Shown: in pieces, positions 28,401 to 36,310 of the stretch
Layout of the letters: the number at the start of each line of letters is the position of its first letter
Numbering within the stretch: position 1 is the first letter of the stretch
Assembly (NCBI GenBank): GCA_029261295.1
Contig: JAJDBP010000017.1
Location: 1 to 64,000, forward strand
Origin: Nitrospirales bacterium
Lineage (GTDB): Bacteria > Nitrospirota > Nitrospiria > Nitrospirales > UBA8639
Direction of reading: 5' to 3'
DNA length: 64,000 bases
Position numbers and translations under genes: made by a program
Notes under the pieces: model-generated
Told to the model about the DNA's origin: nothing
Database searches by the model: none
Seen by the model: only the letters and a program-made list of their open reading frames with translations

Positions 28401-28795
28401 TTTCCACCTCCAGAGTTAATAGAAAGAGGTCCAAAATGAATTCACACGATTTACCACCTTCCTGAGTCCCATCCTACCCACACCATATTGCTATCTAGTT
28501 GGCATCGGGTTACAGCTGTGTAACGTTTTTCACATTTAGCTAGGTTTCTGCTGGGCACGGGCTTTCAGGAGGAAAGAAAGGGGAGGTGATGTCAATACGG
28601 ACTCCATACGAAATGCAGCCTGCCAGGAGCCTTAGGTCTCTTGGATTTTCTGTCGATACATGAAGAGAAAGGTCAACTCGCTACTGAGGGACGAACCTCA
28701 ATTCAATGCATTGGCACAATACGTTCACACTGTAAAATTTCCTTTCAACTTTTTCAGGATTCAGCAACACCAATCCTAGCGCCTCATTACTGATC
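28401..28795. other. Divergent spacer between the winged-helix gene and the PP2C gene
   Basis: This 395-bp spacer holds a two-unit Pho-box-like motif (28509-28525) and two very short overlapping plus-strand frames. One is at 28589-28663 (24 codons, preceded by GGGGAGG but at 2-nt spacing). The other is at 28660-28779 (39 codons, starting in the ATGA overlap). The short frames may be leader peptides or chance. No other gene is seen. Confidence 0.4.
28509..28525 (-). promoter_or_regulatory. Two-unit Pho-box-like motif
   Basis: On the minus strand, CGTTAC and TGTAAC units sit 11 bp apart (plus-strand GTTACA at 28509 and GTAACG at 28520), the same half-site and spacing as at pstS. The motif lies about 110 bp upstream of the small winged-helix gene at 28161-28400 and also forms an inverted repeat with a 4-bp spacer. 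Confidence 0.4.
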
Positions 28796-30514
28796 ATGAC
28801 GAATAATCCCATGCATTTAGGCCTTATTTTAATGGCCGCCTCTGATTCTCCTGATGTTCAAATCCTCATGCACAGTTTCTCTGCCTACGGCTTTGAATTG
28901 CATCTGGTATCAGATGGTGAAACCGCCCTTTCTTCAATTCCAACGCTCAAGCCTGACCTCATTTTCTTAGACGTGACGCAACCTGGCCTCAGCGGCTTTG
29001 ATACCTGTCTGCAGTTAAAAGAACAGGATGAGACGAAACATATTCCCGTCATTTTTGTCACGACACCAACAGATACGGTCAGTACGGTTAAAGGATTCTC
29101 AGTCGGCGCAGTTGATTACGTCACCAAACCATTTCAAATAGAGGAAGTCATTGCACGCATCACCACTCATTTAAAAATTCGCAATCTTCAGGTGTTATTG
29201 GAAGAAATTATCGCCAATCTTCAGACTGAAGTCGCGGAACGCCAGCGTGCGGAAGAAGCACTACAAGAAACGATGCGAATGGTGCAAGAAGCCAATGATC
29301 GAATGAAAAATGACCTCGCGGCAGCGGCACGAGTGCAGCAAGCACTGCTTCCGGATATCTTACCCACGTTTCCAGGTGTGGGCTTTGCGTGGACCTACCG
29401 CCCTTGCTCTGAGTTAGGTGGGGATTCGTTAAACGTCTTTCCGCTCAATGATGACCACGTTGGACTCTATGTGCTTGATGTCAGCGGACATGGCGTCTCT
29501 GCGTCTCTTCTGTCAGTGACCCTTAGTCGAGTGCTCATTCCCCGGCGTGACCCATCCTGCCTTTTCATACAGTCCACTGGCTCTCCAGACACAGAAACAT
29601 TGGCCTCTCCTGCAGAAATTGCCACGCGCTTAAATCGTATGTTTCCCATGAGCGAAGATGGGCGACAATATTTCACCTTGATTTATGGAATTCTAAATAT
29701 TCGCACCGGAGAGTTTCGATATACCTGCGCTGGCCATCCTCCACCCTTATACCTTTCTCCCAATCAGGAATTGCGTTCCTGTGAAATCGGGAATGTGCCC
29801 ATCGGTCTTTTTGAAGATAGCCAGTTTGATGAGGGCATCATTCAACTCGAACCTGGTGGGCGTTTGTTTTTGTATTCGGATGGGGTGCTCGAAGCCAAAA
29901 ATGAATCAAAGGAAATTTTTGGTGAAGACCGATTACAAAAAATCCTAGAAGCCACCCAACGGGGCCCCTTGCAAGCTAGTGTGGATGGCATCGTAAAGTC
30001 GGCGTTGGATTGGACCGGGACTCAACAGGCACAAGATGACTTATCCATCCTTGCCTTTGAGTGGACGCCAGCCGTGAACACAGAGACCCCAACAAAATTG
30101 GACACGCAGGTCATTCTTTCGCACCGATTCTCTGCGAGAGCCACCGATCTAAGCCCCGCCCGAACGATGACCCGAACAGCCCTTAATAATCATGGGTGGC
30201 ACTCCGATATAGTAGAAGACATCGTGCTGGCTATAGATGAAGCATGCCAGAATATCATTCGTCATGCCTACGGCGGGGAATGTGATGAGCCGATCACTCT
30301 CTCCATCGAGCTCCATGACCATAACTTGGTGGTGGTCCTTGAGGACCACGCCCCAACGGTTAGTCCTGATTGTATGAACCCTCGAGCCTTTGATGATATT
30401 CGCCCTGGTGGACTGGGGTGTCATTTCATGCGGCAAGTCATGAACACAGTTTCATTCGAACCATCGTCAACGGGACAAGGCAATTGTCTCCGAATGGTCA
30501 AAAGCGTGGGCTAA
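28796..30514 (+). CDS. Fused receiver / PP2C phosphatase / HATPase regulator (RsbU-RsbW type)
   Basis: The 572-residue protein has three parts. First is a response-regulator receiver (about 8-125; phospho-acceptor Asp59 in LIFLDVTQPG, Lys in VTKPF). A coiled-coil linker (about 127-165) leads to a PP2C/SpoIIE-type serine phosphatase (about 190-395; SELGGDSLNVFPL, LDVSGHGVSASLLS, LYSDGVLEA). At the C-terminus is a HATPase of the anti-sigma kinase type (about 430-570; VLAIDEACQNIIRHAYGG, GGLGCHFMRQVM). One polypeptide could thus both phosphorylate and dephosphorylate a STAS protein. A STAS gene follows 25 bp downstream, then the Mla genes. The sensor kinase that feeds the receiver is not in the window. 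Confidence 0.92.
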   Translation: MTNNPMHLGLILMAASDSPDVQILMHSFSAYGFELHLVSDGETALSSIPTLKPDLIFLDVTQPGLSGFDTCLQLKEQDETKHIPVIFVTTPTDTVSTVKGFSVGAVDYVTKPFQIEEVIARITTHLKIRNLQVLLEEIIANLQTEVAERQRAEEALQETMRMVQEANDRMKNDLAAAARVQQALLPDILPTFPGVGFAWTYRPCSELGGDSLNVFPLNDDHVGLYVLDVSGHGVSASLLSVTLSRVLIPRRDPSCLFIQSTGSPDTETLASPAEIATRLNRMFPMSEDGRQYFTLIYGILNIRTGEFRYTCAGHPPPLYLSPNQELRSCEIGNVPIGLFEDSQFDEGIIQLEPGGRLFLYSDGVLEAKNESKEIFGEDRLQKILEATQRGPLQASVDGIVKSALDWTGTQQAQDDLSILAFEWTPAVNTETPTKLDTQVILSHRFSARATDLSPARTMTRTALNNHGWHSDIVEDIVLAIDEACQNIIRHAYGGECDEPITLSIELHDHNLVVVLEDHAPTVSPDCMNPRAFDDIRPGGLGCHFMRQVMNTVSFEPSSTGQGNCLRMVKSVG

Positions 30515-30539
30515 CCCTACAACCACCAAGTTACATTTT

Positions 30540-30872
30540 ATGGAACACCAGGTATTCGAACAACAGGGTCATCACATTGTCAGTCTCACCGGTGAGATTG
30601 ATCTAGAAACTTCGCCTGCCGCTAGAAAAATTCTACTTGATACCGTCGATACCAGCACCAAACTTCTCATCGATATGGCCTCAGTCACTTATATTGATAG
30701 CTCAGGGATCGCCATCCTCGTGGAAGCCTTCCAACGAGCCAAGAAAAAAGGCGGCCAGGTGGCCTTTATTTCTTTAAACCCAGCCGTGGTCCGAGTGTTA
30801 TCTCTTGCGAGACTCGACAAGGTATTTTCCATCCATGCCGACATGGAAAGCGCCATTCATGCTCAACCCTGA
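30540..30872 (+). CDS. STAS-domain anti-sigma antagonist / MlaB-like protein
   Basis: The 110-residue protein is one STAS domain (about 5-105), with the phosphorylatable serine motif MASVTYIDSSGIAILVEAF of SpoIIAA/RsbV proteins. MlaB of the E. coli Mla transporter is also a STAS protein. The gene is sandwiched between a PP2C/kinase protein and MlaE, so both roles are possible. Its stop overlaps the mlaE start by 14 nt, giving strong coupling. Confidence 0.9.
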   Translation: MEHQVFEQQGHHIVSLTGEIDLETSPAARKILLDTVDTSTKLLIDMASVTYIDSSGIAILVEAFQRAKKKGGQVAFISLNPAVVRVLSLARLDKVFSIHADMESAIHAQP

Positions 30873-31677
30873 CCGTCCTCTTTCACCACTTCTTCACAAA
30901 ATCGAAACCGTAGGACGTGTCACCACTCAATGGGTGGACACCGTAGGTTTTGGTGCATCCTTACTTTACGACTCAGTCTTTTGGGTTTGCTGGGGCGGTC
31001 GTCGGAAACAACCAGTTCGCCTGGCTCCCATCGTGTCACAAATGATGGAAGTTGGGATTCTCGCCGTGCCCATGATTTCGCTGGTTTCGATGACCATCGG
31101 GCTCATGTTAGCCATTCAAGGCATCGATGCGTTGAAAGACTTTGGCGCGGAGCATCAGGTGACCTTTGGAGTGGCGTTATCTGTTGTTCGTGAATTTGCT
31201 CCATTGATAACTGGAATTCTCGTTGCCGGCCGATCAGGCTCTGCTTTTGCCGCGCGCCTCAGTACCATGATCATCAACAATGAAGTTGATTCTCTACGTG
31301 TGATGGGCATCAACCCTGTCCGATTCCTCGTCGTGCCAAGTTTGGTGGCCATGATGATCATGGTCCCTTCGCTCACCCTTTTGGCAGACGTCCTTGCTCT
31401 ATTTGGAGCAGGACTCTATATCTCGACCGAACTCGGCATATCAATGGGAACGTATATCGCACAAACAATCACCTTTCTCGGCACTGAAGATGTCTTGCAC
31501 GGGCTGGGCAAAAGCTTGGTGTTTGGGGCCCTGATCACGCTTGTGGGAGTGATCAATGGTTCATCCGTGAAGGGAGGTGCAGAAGGCGTGGGACAGGTGA
31601 CCACTCGCGCGGTCGTTCATTCCATTTTGGCTATCATTTTGGCTGATCTCCTTATCGTTTTCATGCTGACGAGATAG
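30859..31677 (+). CDS. mlaE: MlaE-family lipid ABC transporter permease
   Basis: Starting at the ATG at 30859, inside the end of the STAS gene, the 272-residue protein shows the MlaE (PF02405) pattern. Early hydrophobic segments hold VPMISLVSMTIGLMLAIQG, followed by the conserved loop LITGILVAGRSGSAFAARLS, EVDSLRVMGINPVRFLVVPS and further membrane segments to the C-terminus. MlaE forms the inner-membrane channel of the phospholipid transporter. The long N-terminal extension of the upstream in-frame start is rejected. Confidence 0.93.
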   Translation: MLNPDRPLSPLLHKIETVGRVTTQWVDTVGFGASLLYDSVFWVCWGGRRKQPVRLAPIVSQMMEVGILAVPMISLVSMTIGLMLAIQGIDALKDFGAEHQVTFGVALSVVREFAPLITGILVAGRSGSAFAARLSTMIINNEVDSLRVMGINPVRFLVVPSLVAMMIMVPSLTLLADVLALFGAGLYISTELGISMGTYIAQTITFLGTEDVLHGLGKSLVFGALITLVGVINGSSVKGGAEGVGQVTTRAVVHSILAIILADLLIVFMLTR

Positions 31678-31684
31678 ATGAACC

Positions 31685-32515
31685 ATGACCTCTAATTTTC
31701 CTGATACCTCTCCCATCATTGAAGTAGTCGATCTGACCACTCACTATGGTTCCCGAAAAATTTTGAACAAGATTTCCCTCACCGTCAACAAGGGCGAAAT
31801 TATGGTGATCATGGGTGGAAGCGGGTCAGGAAAAAGCACGTTATTGCGGCATTTAATTGGCCTCGAACATCCAAGCGATGGGTGCATCAAACTCTTAGGC
31901 CAAGATATCGGACTGATGAACGAACAACACATGACACAGTTTTATCGAAAATTAGGTGTCGCCTTTCAAAGTGGCGCATTATTCAGTTCAATGACCGTAG
32001 GGGAGAACATTATGCTCCCTCTTCGAGAGCACACAAAACTGGATCAAAAGACGATGGAAATCATGGCCCGGCTCAAACTCGAAGTCGTCAATTTAGCCGG
32101 ATTTGAAAATCTAATGCCTTCCGAGCTTTCAGGAGGCATGCTCAAACGAGCCGCGTTTGCTCGCGCCGTGATTATGGACCCGGTTCTCCTGTTTTGCGAC
32201 GAACCTTCAGCGGGCCTCGACCCAGTGGTATCTTCATCTTTGGACGAACTGATTCTCAGGCTCAGGGATGCTCTCGACATGACTATCGTCGTCGTGACAC
32301 ATGAACTGGAAAGTGCATTTCGCATTGCGGACCGGATTACCGTGTTAGATAAAGGCGATATTCTAACCATTGGGACGGTGGATGAAGTTCGTGCCTCCAG
32401 CAATCAACGAATCCAAGACTTGTTGAATCGACATTTTGAAGAAGAGATTCTTGATCCTGATGAATATATGGCCCGCCTCACGGGAGAGCCGCAAGAAGCC
32501 TTTACCCATGTGTAA
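31685..32515 (+). CDS. mlaF: MlaF-family lipid ABC transporter ATPase
   Basis: The 276-residue ATPase has Walker A GGSGSGKST, the MlaF-typical signature LSGGMLKRAAFARAV and Walker B LLFCDEPSAGLDP. The C-terminal tail (LDPDEYMARLTGEPQ) resembles the tail of MlaF that contacts MlaB in E. coli. It is encoded 7 bp after mlaE. It powers lipid movement between inner and outer membrane. Confidence 0.93.
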   Translation: MTSNFPDTSPIIEVVDLTTHYGSRKILNKISLTVNKGEIMVIMGGSGSGKSTLLRHLIGLEHPSDGCIKLLGQDIGLMNEQHMTQFYRKLGVAFQSGALFSSMTVGENIMLPLREHTKLDQKTMEIMARLKLEVVNLAGFENLMPSELSGGMLKRAAFARAVIMDPVLLFCDEPSAGLDPVVSSSLDELILRLRDALDMTIVVVTHELESAFRIADRITVLDKGDILTIGTVDEVRASSNQRIQDLLNRHFEEEILDPDEYMARLTGEPQEAFTHV

Positions 32516-32554
32516 TCATTTATCCACTCACTCCAATCAAACGAATTAAGTCAT

Positions 32555-33481
32555 ATGCGAGATTCGAGAAAAAACTATCTCATTGTCGGAACGTTTGTCC
32601 TCACGATGCTCAGTACACTTCTGGTTTGGTTGGCTGTGCTTTCTGGTAGCATCCAAACCACCACATCCTATTACATTGACTTCGAAAATGTTATTGGCCT
32701 TTCCCCAGGCGGACAAATTCTCTTTGAAGGTTATCCCGTGGGAGAAATTGAGGATATCGTCTTCATACGGCGACCGGAAGGAGCCGTCTATCGGCTCACT
32801 ATTACGATCCGTGAAGGATGGGATATTCCTGAAGACAGTCTTGCCGTCATGACACAAGCGAGCTTGCTATCCGCGATGGTCGTCGACATTCAAGCTGGGA
32901 CATCGACTCGCCAACTCGCGCCAGGTGAACGTATTCCTAGTTTGGGATCGACCAATATTATGACAGCCATGGCCTCCGTAGCCGCTAAGCTAGGGAACCT
33001 GGCGGATACGAGCTTGAAACCTTTCCTGGACAATCTTTCCGGGGGCACAGACTCCCTCACGACGCTTTCTCACGATGCTCCCATTATTCTCAATAATGTC
33101 AAAACCTTCACCCACCAACTGACGACGGCTTCAACTCGACTCAATGGTATTTTGGATAAAAGCGGAGGGAAAATCGAGACGATTTTAGGAAAGACCGAAC
33201 TCGCTTCTGGCAACATCTCGACTCTGACAACAGATTTTCACCACACCCGCAAACAATTAGATGCCTTATTGCACTCTATGCGAAAAATCGTGAGCAATAA
33301 TAGTGGAGAAATCGATCATTCCATTGCTGATCTACACCATGCCTTAGAAGTGGTCGCCAGCCACGTTCAAGAGATTAGCTCGAACTTGGAAGCCACGACG
33401 AGAAATATGAATGAACTCACGTCTGATTTACGACGGAATCCTGGCCTTATCGTACGAGGACGAGATTTCCACGAACCCTAA
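32555..33481 (+). CDS. mlaD: MCE-domain protein (MlaD-like)
   Basis: The 308-residue protein has one N-terminal membrane segment (about 9-30), a single MCE domain (about 38-125; FENVIGLSPGGQILFEGYPVG, the family core) and a long coiled-coil C-terminal part (about 150-300). E. coli MlaD is about 183 residues; the long tail is closer to PqiB/YebT-type or Mce proteins that may reach across the periplasm. It has the usual place after the ATPase. Confidence 0.9.
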   Translation: MRDSRKNYLIVGTFVLTMLSTLLVWLAVLSGSIQTTTSYYIDFENVIGLSPGGQILFEGYPVGEIEDIVFIRRPEGAVYRLTITIREGWDIPEDSLAVMTQASLLSAMVVDIQAGTSTRQLAPGERIPSLGSTNIMTAMASVAAKLGNLADTSLKPFLDNLSGGTDSLTTLSHDAPIILNNVKTFTHQLTTASTRLNGILDKSGGKIETILGKTELASGNISTLTTDFHHTRKQLDALLHSMRKIVSNNSGEIDHSIADLHHALEVVASHVQEISSNLEATTRNMNELTSDLRRNPGLIVRGRDFHEP

Positions 33482-33495
33482 AGGGACAGATACGT

Positions 33496-34134
33496 ATGAG
33501 AATTTCTTATAGAATATGCTTGATTGGTCAGGTCGTGGTTGGAGTCCTCCTCCTAAGCGGGTGTCTGGGAGGACAACCCTCACCCGATTATTTTTATCGA
33601 TTAAACTTACCTGACCCAACAACACGATTAGATACGCCACCCTTGGATGGAACACTCCAAGTTACTCGACCTTGGGCGGATGCCCTCACAAGTGAACGCC
33701 ACTTGGTCTACCGCAAAGAGGGAAAGATTTCCGAGCTCAACCATCATGCCTATCATCGATGGGTAGACTCTCCAACGCTCCTCTTACAACAAGAAATGAC
33801 TCAGTATTTGAGAAAGGTGGGACTGGCGGAACAAGTCGTGACCCCTGAAATGCGGACAAAAGCCGAATTTACCTTATCTTGCCGTATTGCCAGGCTCGAA
33901 CGTGTACTCGATCAATCCCCTCGCGTGATCTTAGAACTTGAATTAGGAATCACGTCGATGAAAAATCGCCGAACCGTGTTATTACGCACGTATCATGAAG
34001 AACAACCCACTACGGACCTTGAGGTTGCGTCTTCTATCGCGGCATACAACCAAGCGCTTTCGACCATCCTCCAGCGGTTTACACAAGACACATCCCAACT
34101 CTCCCTCCTCAAACTCACCGACGCGAAGTTATAA
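33496..34134 (+). CDS. ABC-type transport auxiliary lipoprotein (PqiC/MlaD-associated)
   Basis: The 212-residue protein has a signal peptide with lipobox (LLLSGCLGG, Cys about 24) and the PF03886-like pattern SPDYFYRLNLPDP and LTSERHLVYRKEGKI. It is probably an outer-membrane lipoprotein that docks the MCE protein. It is the last gene of the lipid-transport unit and converges with phoR (15-bp gap). No MlaA- or MlaC-like gene is present in the window. Confidence 0.82.
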   Translation: MRISYRICLIGQVVVGVLLLSGCLGGQPSPDYFYRLNLPDPTTRLDTPPLDGTLQVTRPWADALTSERHLVYRKEGKISELNHHAYHRWVDSPTLLLQQEMTQYLRKVGLAEQVVTPEMRTKAEFTLSCRIARLERVLDQSPRVILELELGITSMKNRRTVLLRTYHEEQPTTDLEVASSIAAYNQALSTILQRFTQDTSQLSLLKLTDAKL

Positions 34135-34148
34135 TTTCTTTCATCAGG

Positions 34149-35531
34149 TTATTTTGTCTCGACAGAGAGCCTTTCTTGAGAAGGCACAGGCAACTCCAAT
34201 TCAACGGTGACTCCTTTTCCCAGTTCACTGTCAATCCGAAGTTCCCCTCCTAATAATTGCACTAAATGTTTGACGATAGACAATCCCAACCCGGTTCCCC
34301 CTTCTTCACGCGATCGAGCTCGGTCCACACGGTAAAACCGTTCAGTAATTCGAGGCAAATCGGTTGAAGGTATTCCTTGACCGGTATCTTTCACTTGTAG
34401 GATAAGTGACTTCTCTGCTCGCTGCACCAAGAAAGAAATACTCCCTCCATCGAATGAATATTTAATGGCATTGTCCACAAGATTGAGGAGAATTTGTACC
34501 ACACGATCACGATCTGTCCATACCACATCTTTTTCATCGATTTGATTCTTAAGGCGAAGATCTCTTTTCTGGAGTTGCGGCTGGAACATCTCGGAAACCT
34601 CATCAACCATATCCTTCAAACCGACGATTTCCCACTGGACTACTACCTGTCTCGATTCAATTTCTGAAAGACTTCGTAGATCGTCCACAAGGCGATTCAG
34701 TCGTTCTGCATGTTGATGGGCTACCTGGACAAACTTTCGATTTTGGGGGGTGTCTAGCGTCGGCTCATCAATCAATGTTTCTAAATACCCAATGATCGCG
34801 GCTAACGGTGTCCGCAATTCATGCGACACGTTATCAATAAACTCTGCCCGCACTTGTTCTAAGCGACGCAATTGTGTCACGTCATGCAAGACAATCACGC
34901 TCCCCTTTTTCTGGTTAGCCAAGGGAAAGGGTAATCCGTAGACTTCAATGGTCATTCGTGCTGGTGCATGGATCACCACTTCAACACGTTGCTGTTCATT
35001 GGGCGACAGATCTCGACATCCTTCGACCAATTCCCCTAATTCCTTATTGCGAATGACTTCCCACACGGACTGCCCTTGCAACTGTTGCTCATTTAAACCA
35101 AGAATTCGGCAGGCACTGGCATTGCTAAAAAGAACATATCCTTGAGGATCAAATGCCACGACCCCTTCCACCAAATTTTGGACAATGGCGGAAATTTTGG
35201 CTCGTTCTTCTTCAAGATTGCCAATCCGTGTTTGTATGTGTTGGACCGTTTGCTGGAGATCAGAACTCAATGACCTCGGTGGGGAGGAAAGAGAGGAACG
35301 ACTCTGTGAGCCATCGGCAATTTGCTGTAATTCGATAAGGCTGGTGCGAATCTCGTCTTCCTGGTCACACGTTTGATCCCAAGCCTTCTGAGTGATCCTA
35401 TACGCCGCGCTCAGCAAGACAATCCCCAGTACCCCTACTGCCCACAATGACCATCCGAAGATCAGACCAACCCCAACCACGAACATCGCAACAACCATCC
35501 AACCGACAAGCATGACCGGAGAATTAACCAT
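34149..35531 (-). CDS. phoR: PhoR sensor histidine kinase
   Basis: The protein of about 460 residues has two N-terminal membrane segments (about 8-40), a PAS domain (about 100-200; VEGVVAFDPQGYVLFSNASA), a HisKA domain with FIDNVSHELRTPLAAIIGY, and a HATPase (DNAIKYSFDGGSISF, GQGIP, EGGTGLGLSIVKHLVQ). PhoR senses the state of the Pst-PhoU complex and phosphorylates PhoB. The start is the ATG at 35531 (a GTG lies one codon earlier). It follows phoB by 32 bp. Confidence 0.93.
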   Translation of the reverse strand: MVNSPVMLVGWMVVAMFVVGVGLIFGWSLWAVGVLGIVLLSAAYRITQKAWDQTCDQEDEIRTSLIELQQIADGSQSRSSLSSPPRSLSSDLQQTVQHIQTRIGNLEEERAKISAIVQNLVEGVVAFDPQGYVLFSNASACRILGLNEQQLQGQSVWEVIRNKELGELVEGCRDLSPNEQQRVEVVIHAPARMTIEVYGLPFPLANQKKGSVIVLHDVTQLRRLEQVRAEFIDNVSHELRTPLAAIIGYLETLIDEPTLDTPQNRKFVQVAHQHAERLNRLVDDLRSLSEIESRQVVVQWEIVGLKDMVDEVSEMFQPQLQKRDLRLKNQIDEKDVVWTDRDRVVQILLNLVDNAIKYSFDGGSISFLVQRAEKSLILQVKDTGQGIPSTDLPRITERFYRVDRARSREEGGTGLGLSIVKHLVQLLGGELRIDSELGKGVTVELELPVPSQERLSVETK

Positions 35532-35563
35532 CACTGGCTCTCACATACAGATACATTTGAGTA

Positions 35564-36256
35564 TCAAGCAATTTCAGCATCAAACCGGTATCCCACACCT
35601 TTCACGGTGACGACCCGTTTCTGCTCGTCTCCTAATTTTTCTCGAAGTCGCCGGATATGAACATCTACCGTGCGAGATTCAATATCTACAGCATTGGAAT
35701 AGCCCCACACTCTTTCCATAATTTGCTCCCGATTGAGCACACGCCCATTGGCCTTCATCAGACCACACAATAAATCAAATTCTTTAACAGTCAGATCTAC
35801 TCCTTTTCCGGCAACCAAAACCTGATGTTTCGCCTCATCCACCACCAAGGATCCGATTTGAGTGACCGAGGGTAGTTCTTGAGCCTGTCCACGCCGCAAC
35901 ACGGCCTTGACCCTAGCCACAAGCTCCCTTGGGCTAAAGGGTTTCACCATATAATCATCCGCTCCCATTTCCAATCCGACGATGCGATCCACTTCTTCCG
36001 CTTTCGCGGTTAACATAATAATGGCCACCGAAGCTGTTTTAGGATCTTTTCGAATTGCACGACACACCTCTAATCCATCCACGCCTGGAAGCATGAGATC
36101 GAGCACCATTAAGTCTGGCATTCGTTCTCGTGCTATTTGAAGAGCCGTTTCCCCATCTCGAGCTTCCAAACATTGCAGACCATCTTTTTCAAGATGATAC
36201 CGAACAAGCTCAACCAGATCTTTTTCATCATCTACGACTAATACCGTTGCAGGCAT
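35564..36256 (-). CDS. phoB: PhoB response regulator
   Basis: The protein of about 230 residues has a receiver domain (DDE acidic pocket, phospho-acceptor Asp in LMVLDLMLPG, Lys in VKPFSPREL) and an OmpR/PhoB winged-helix C-terminal domain (VDVHIRRLREKLG, VKGVGYRF). It would bind the 11-bp-period arrays at 4.78 and 28.10 kb. Two ATGs are available; GGAGAC is 8 nt from the second (36256). It is encoded with phoR, 48 bp after a RecB-like nuclease gene on the same strand. Confidence 0.94.
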   Translation of the reverse strand: MPATVLVVDDEKDLVELVRYHLEKDGLQCLEARDGETALQIARERMPDLMVLDLMLPGVDGLEVCRAIRKDPKTASVAIIMLTAKAEEVDRIVGLEMGADDYMVKPFSPRELVARVKAVLRRGQAQELPSVTQIGSLVVDEAKHQVLVAGKGVDLTVKEFDLLCGLMKANGRVLNREQIMERVWGYSNAVDIESRTVDVHIRRLREKLGDEQKRVVTVKGVGYRFDAEIA

Positions 36257-36310
36257 CACCATGTCTCCTTACAATTACGCAATACCACTCTAGCGATCTT
36301 CAGGACCATA

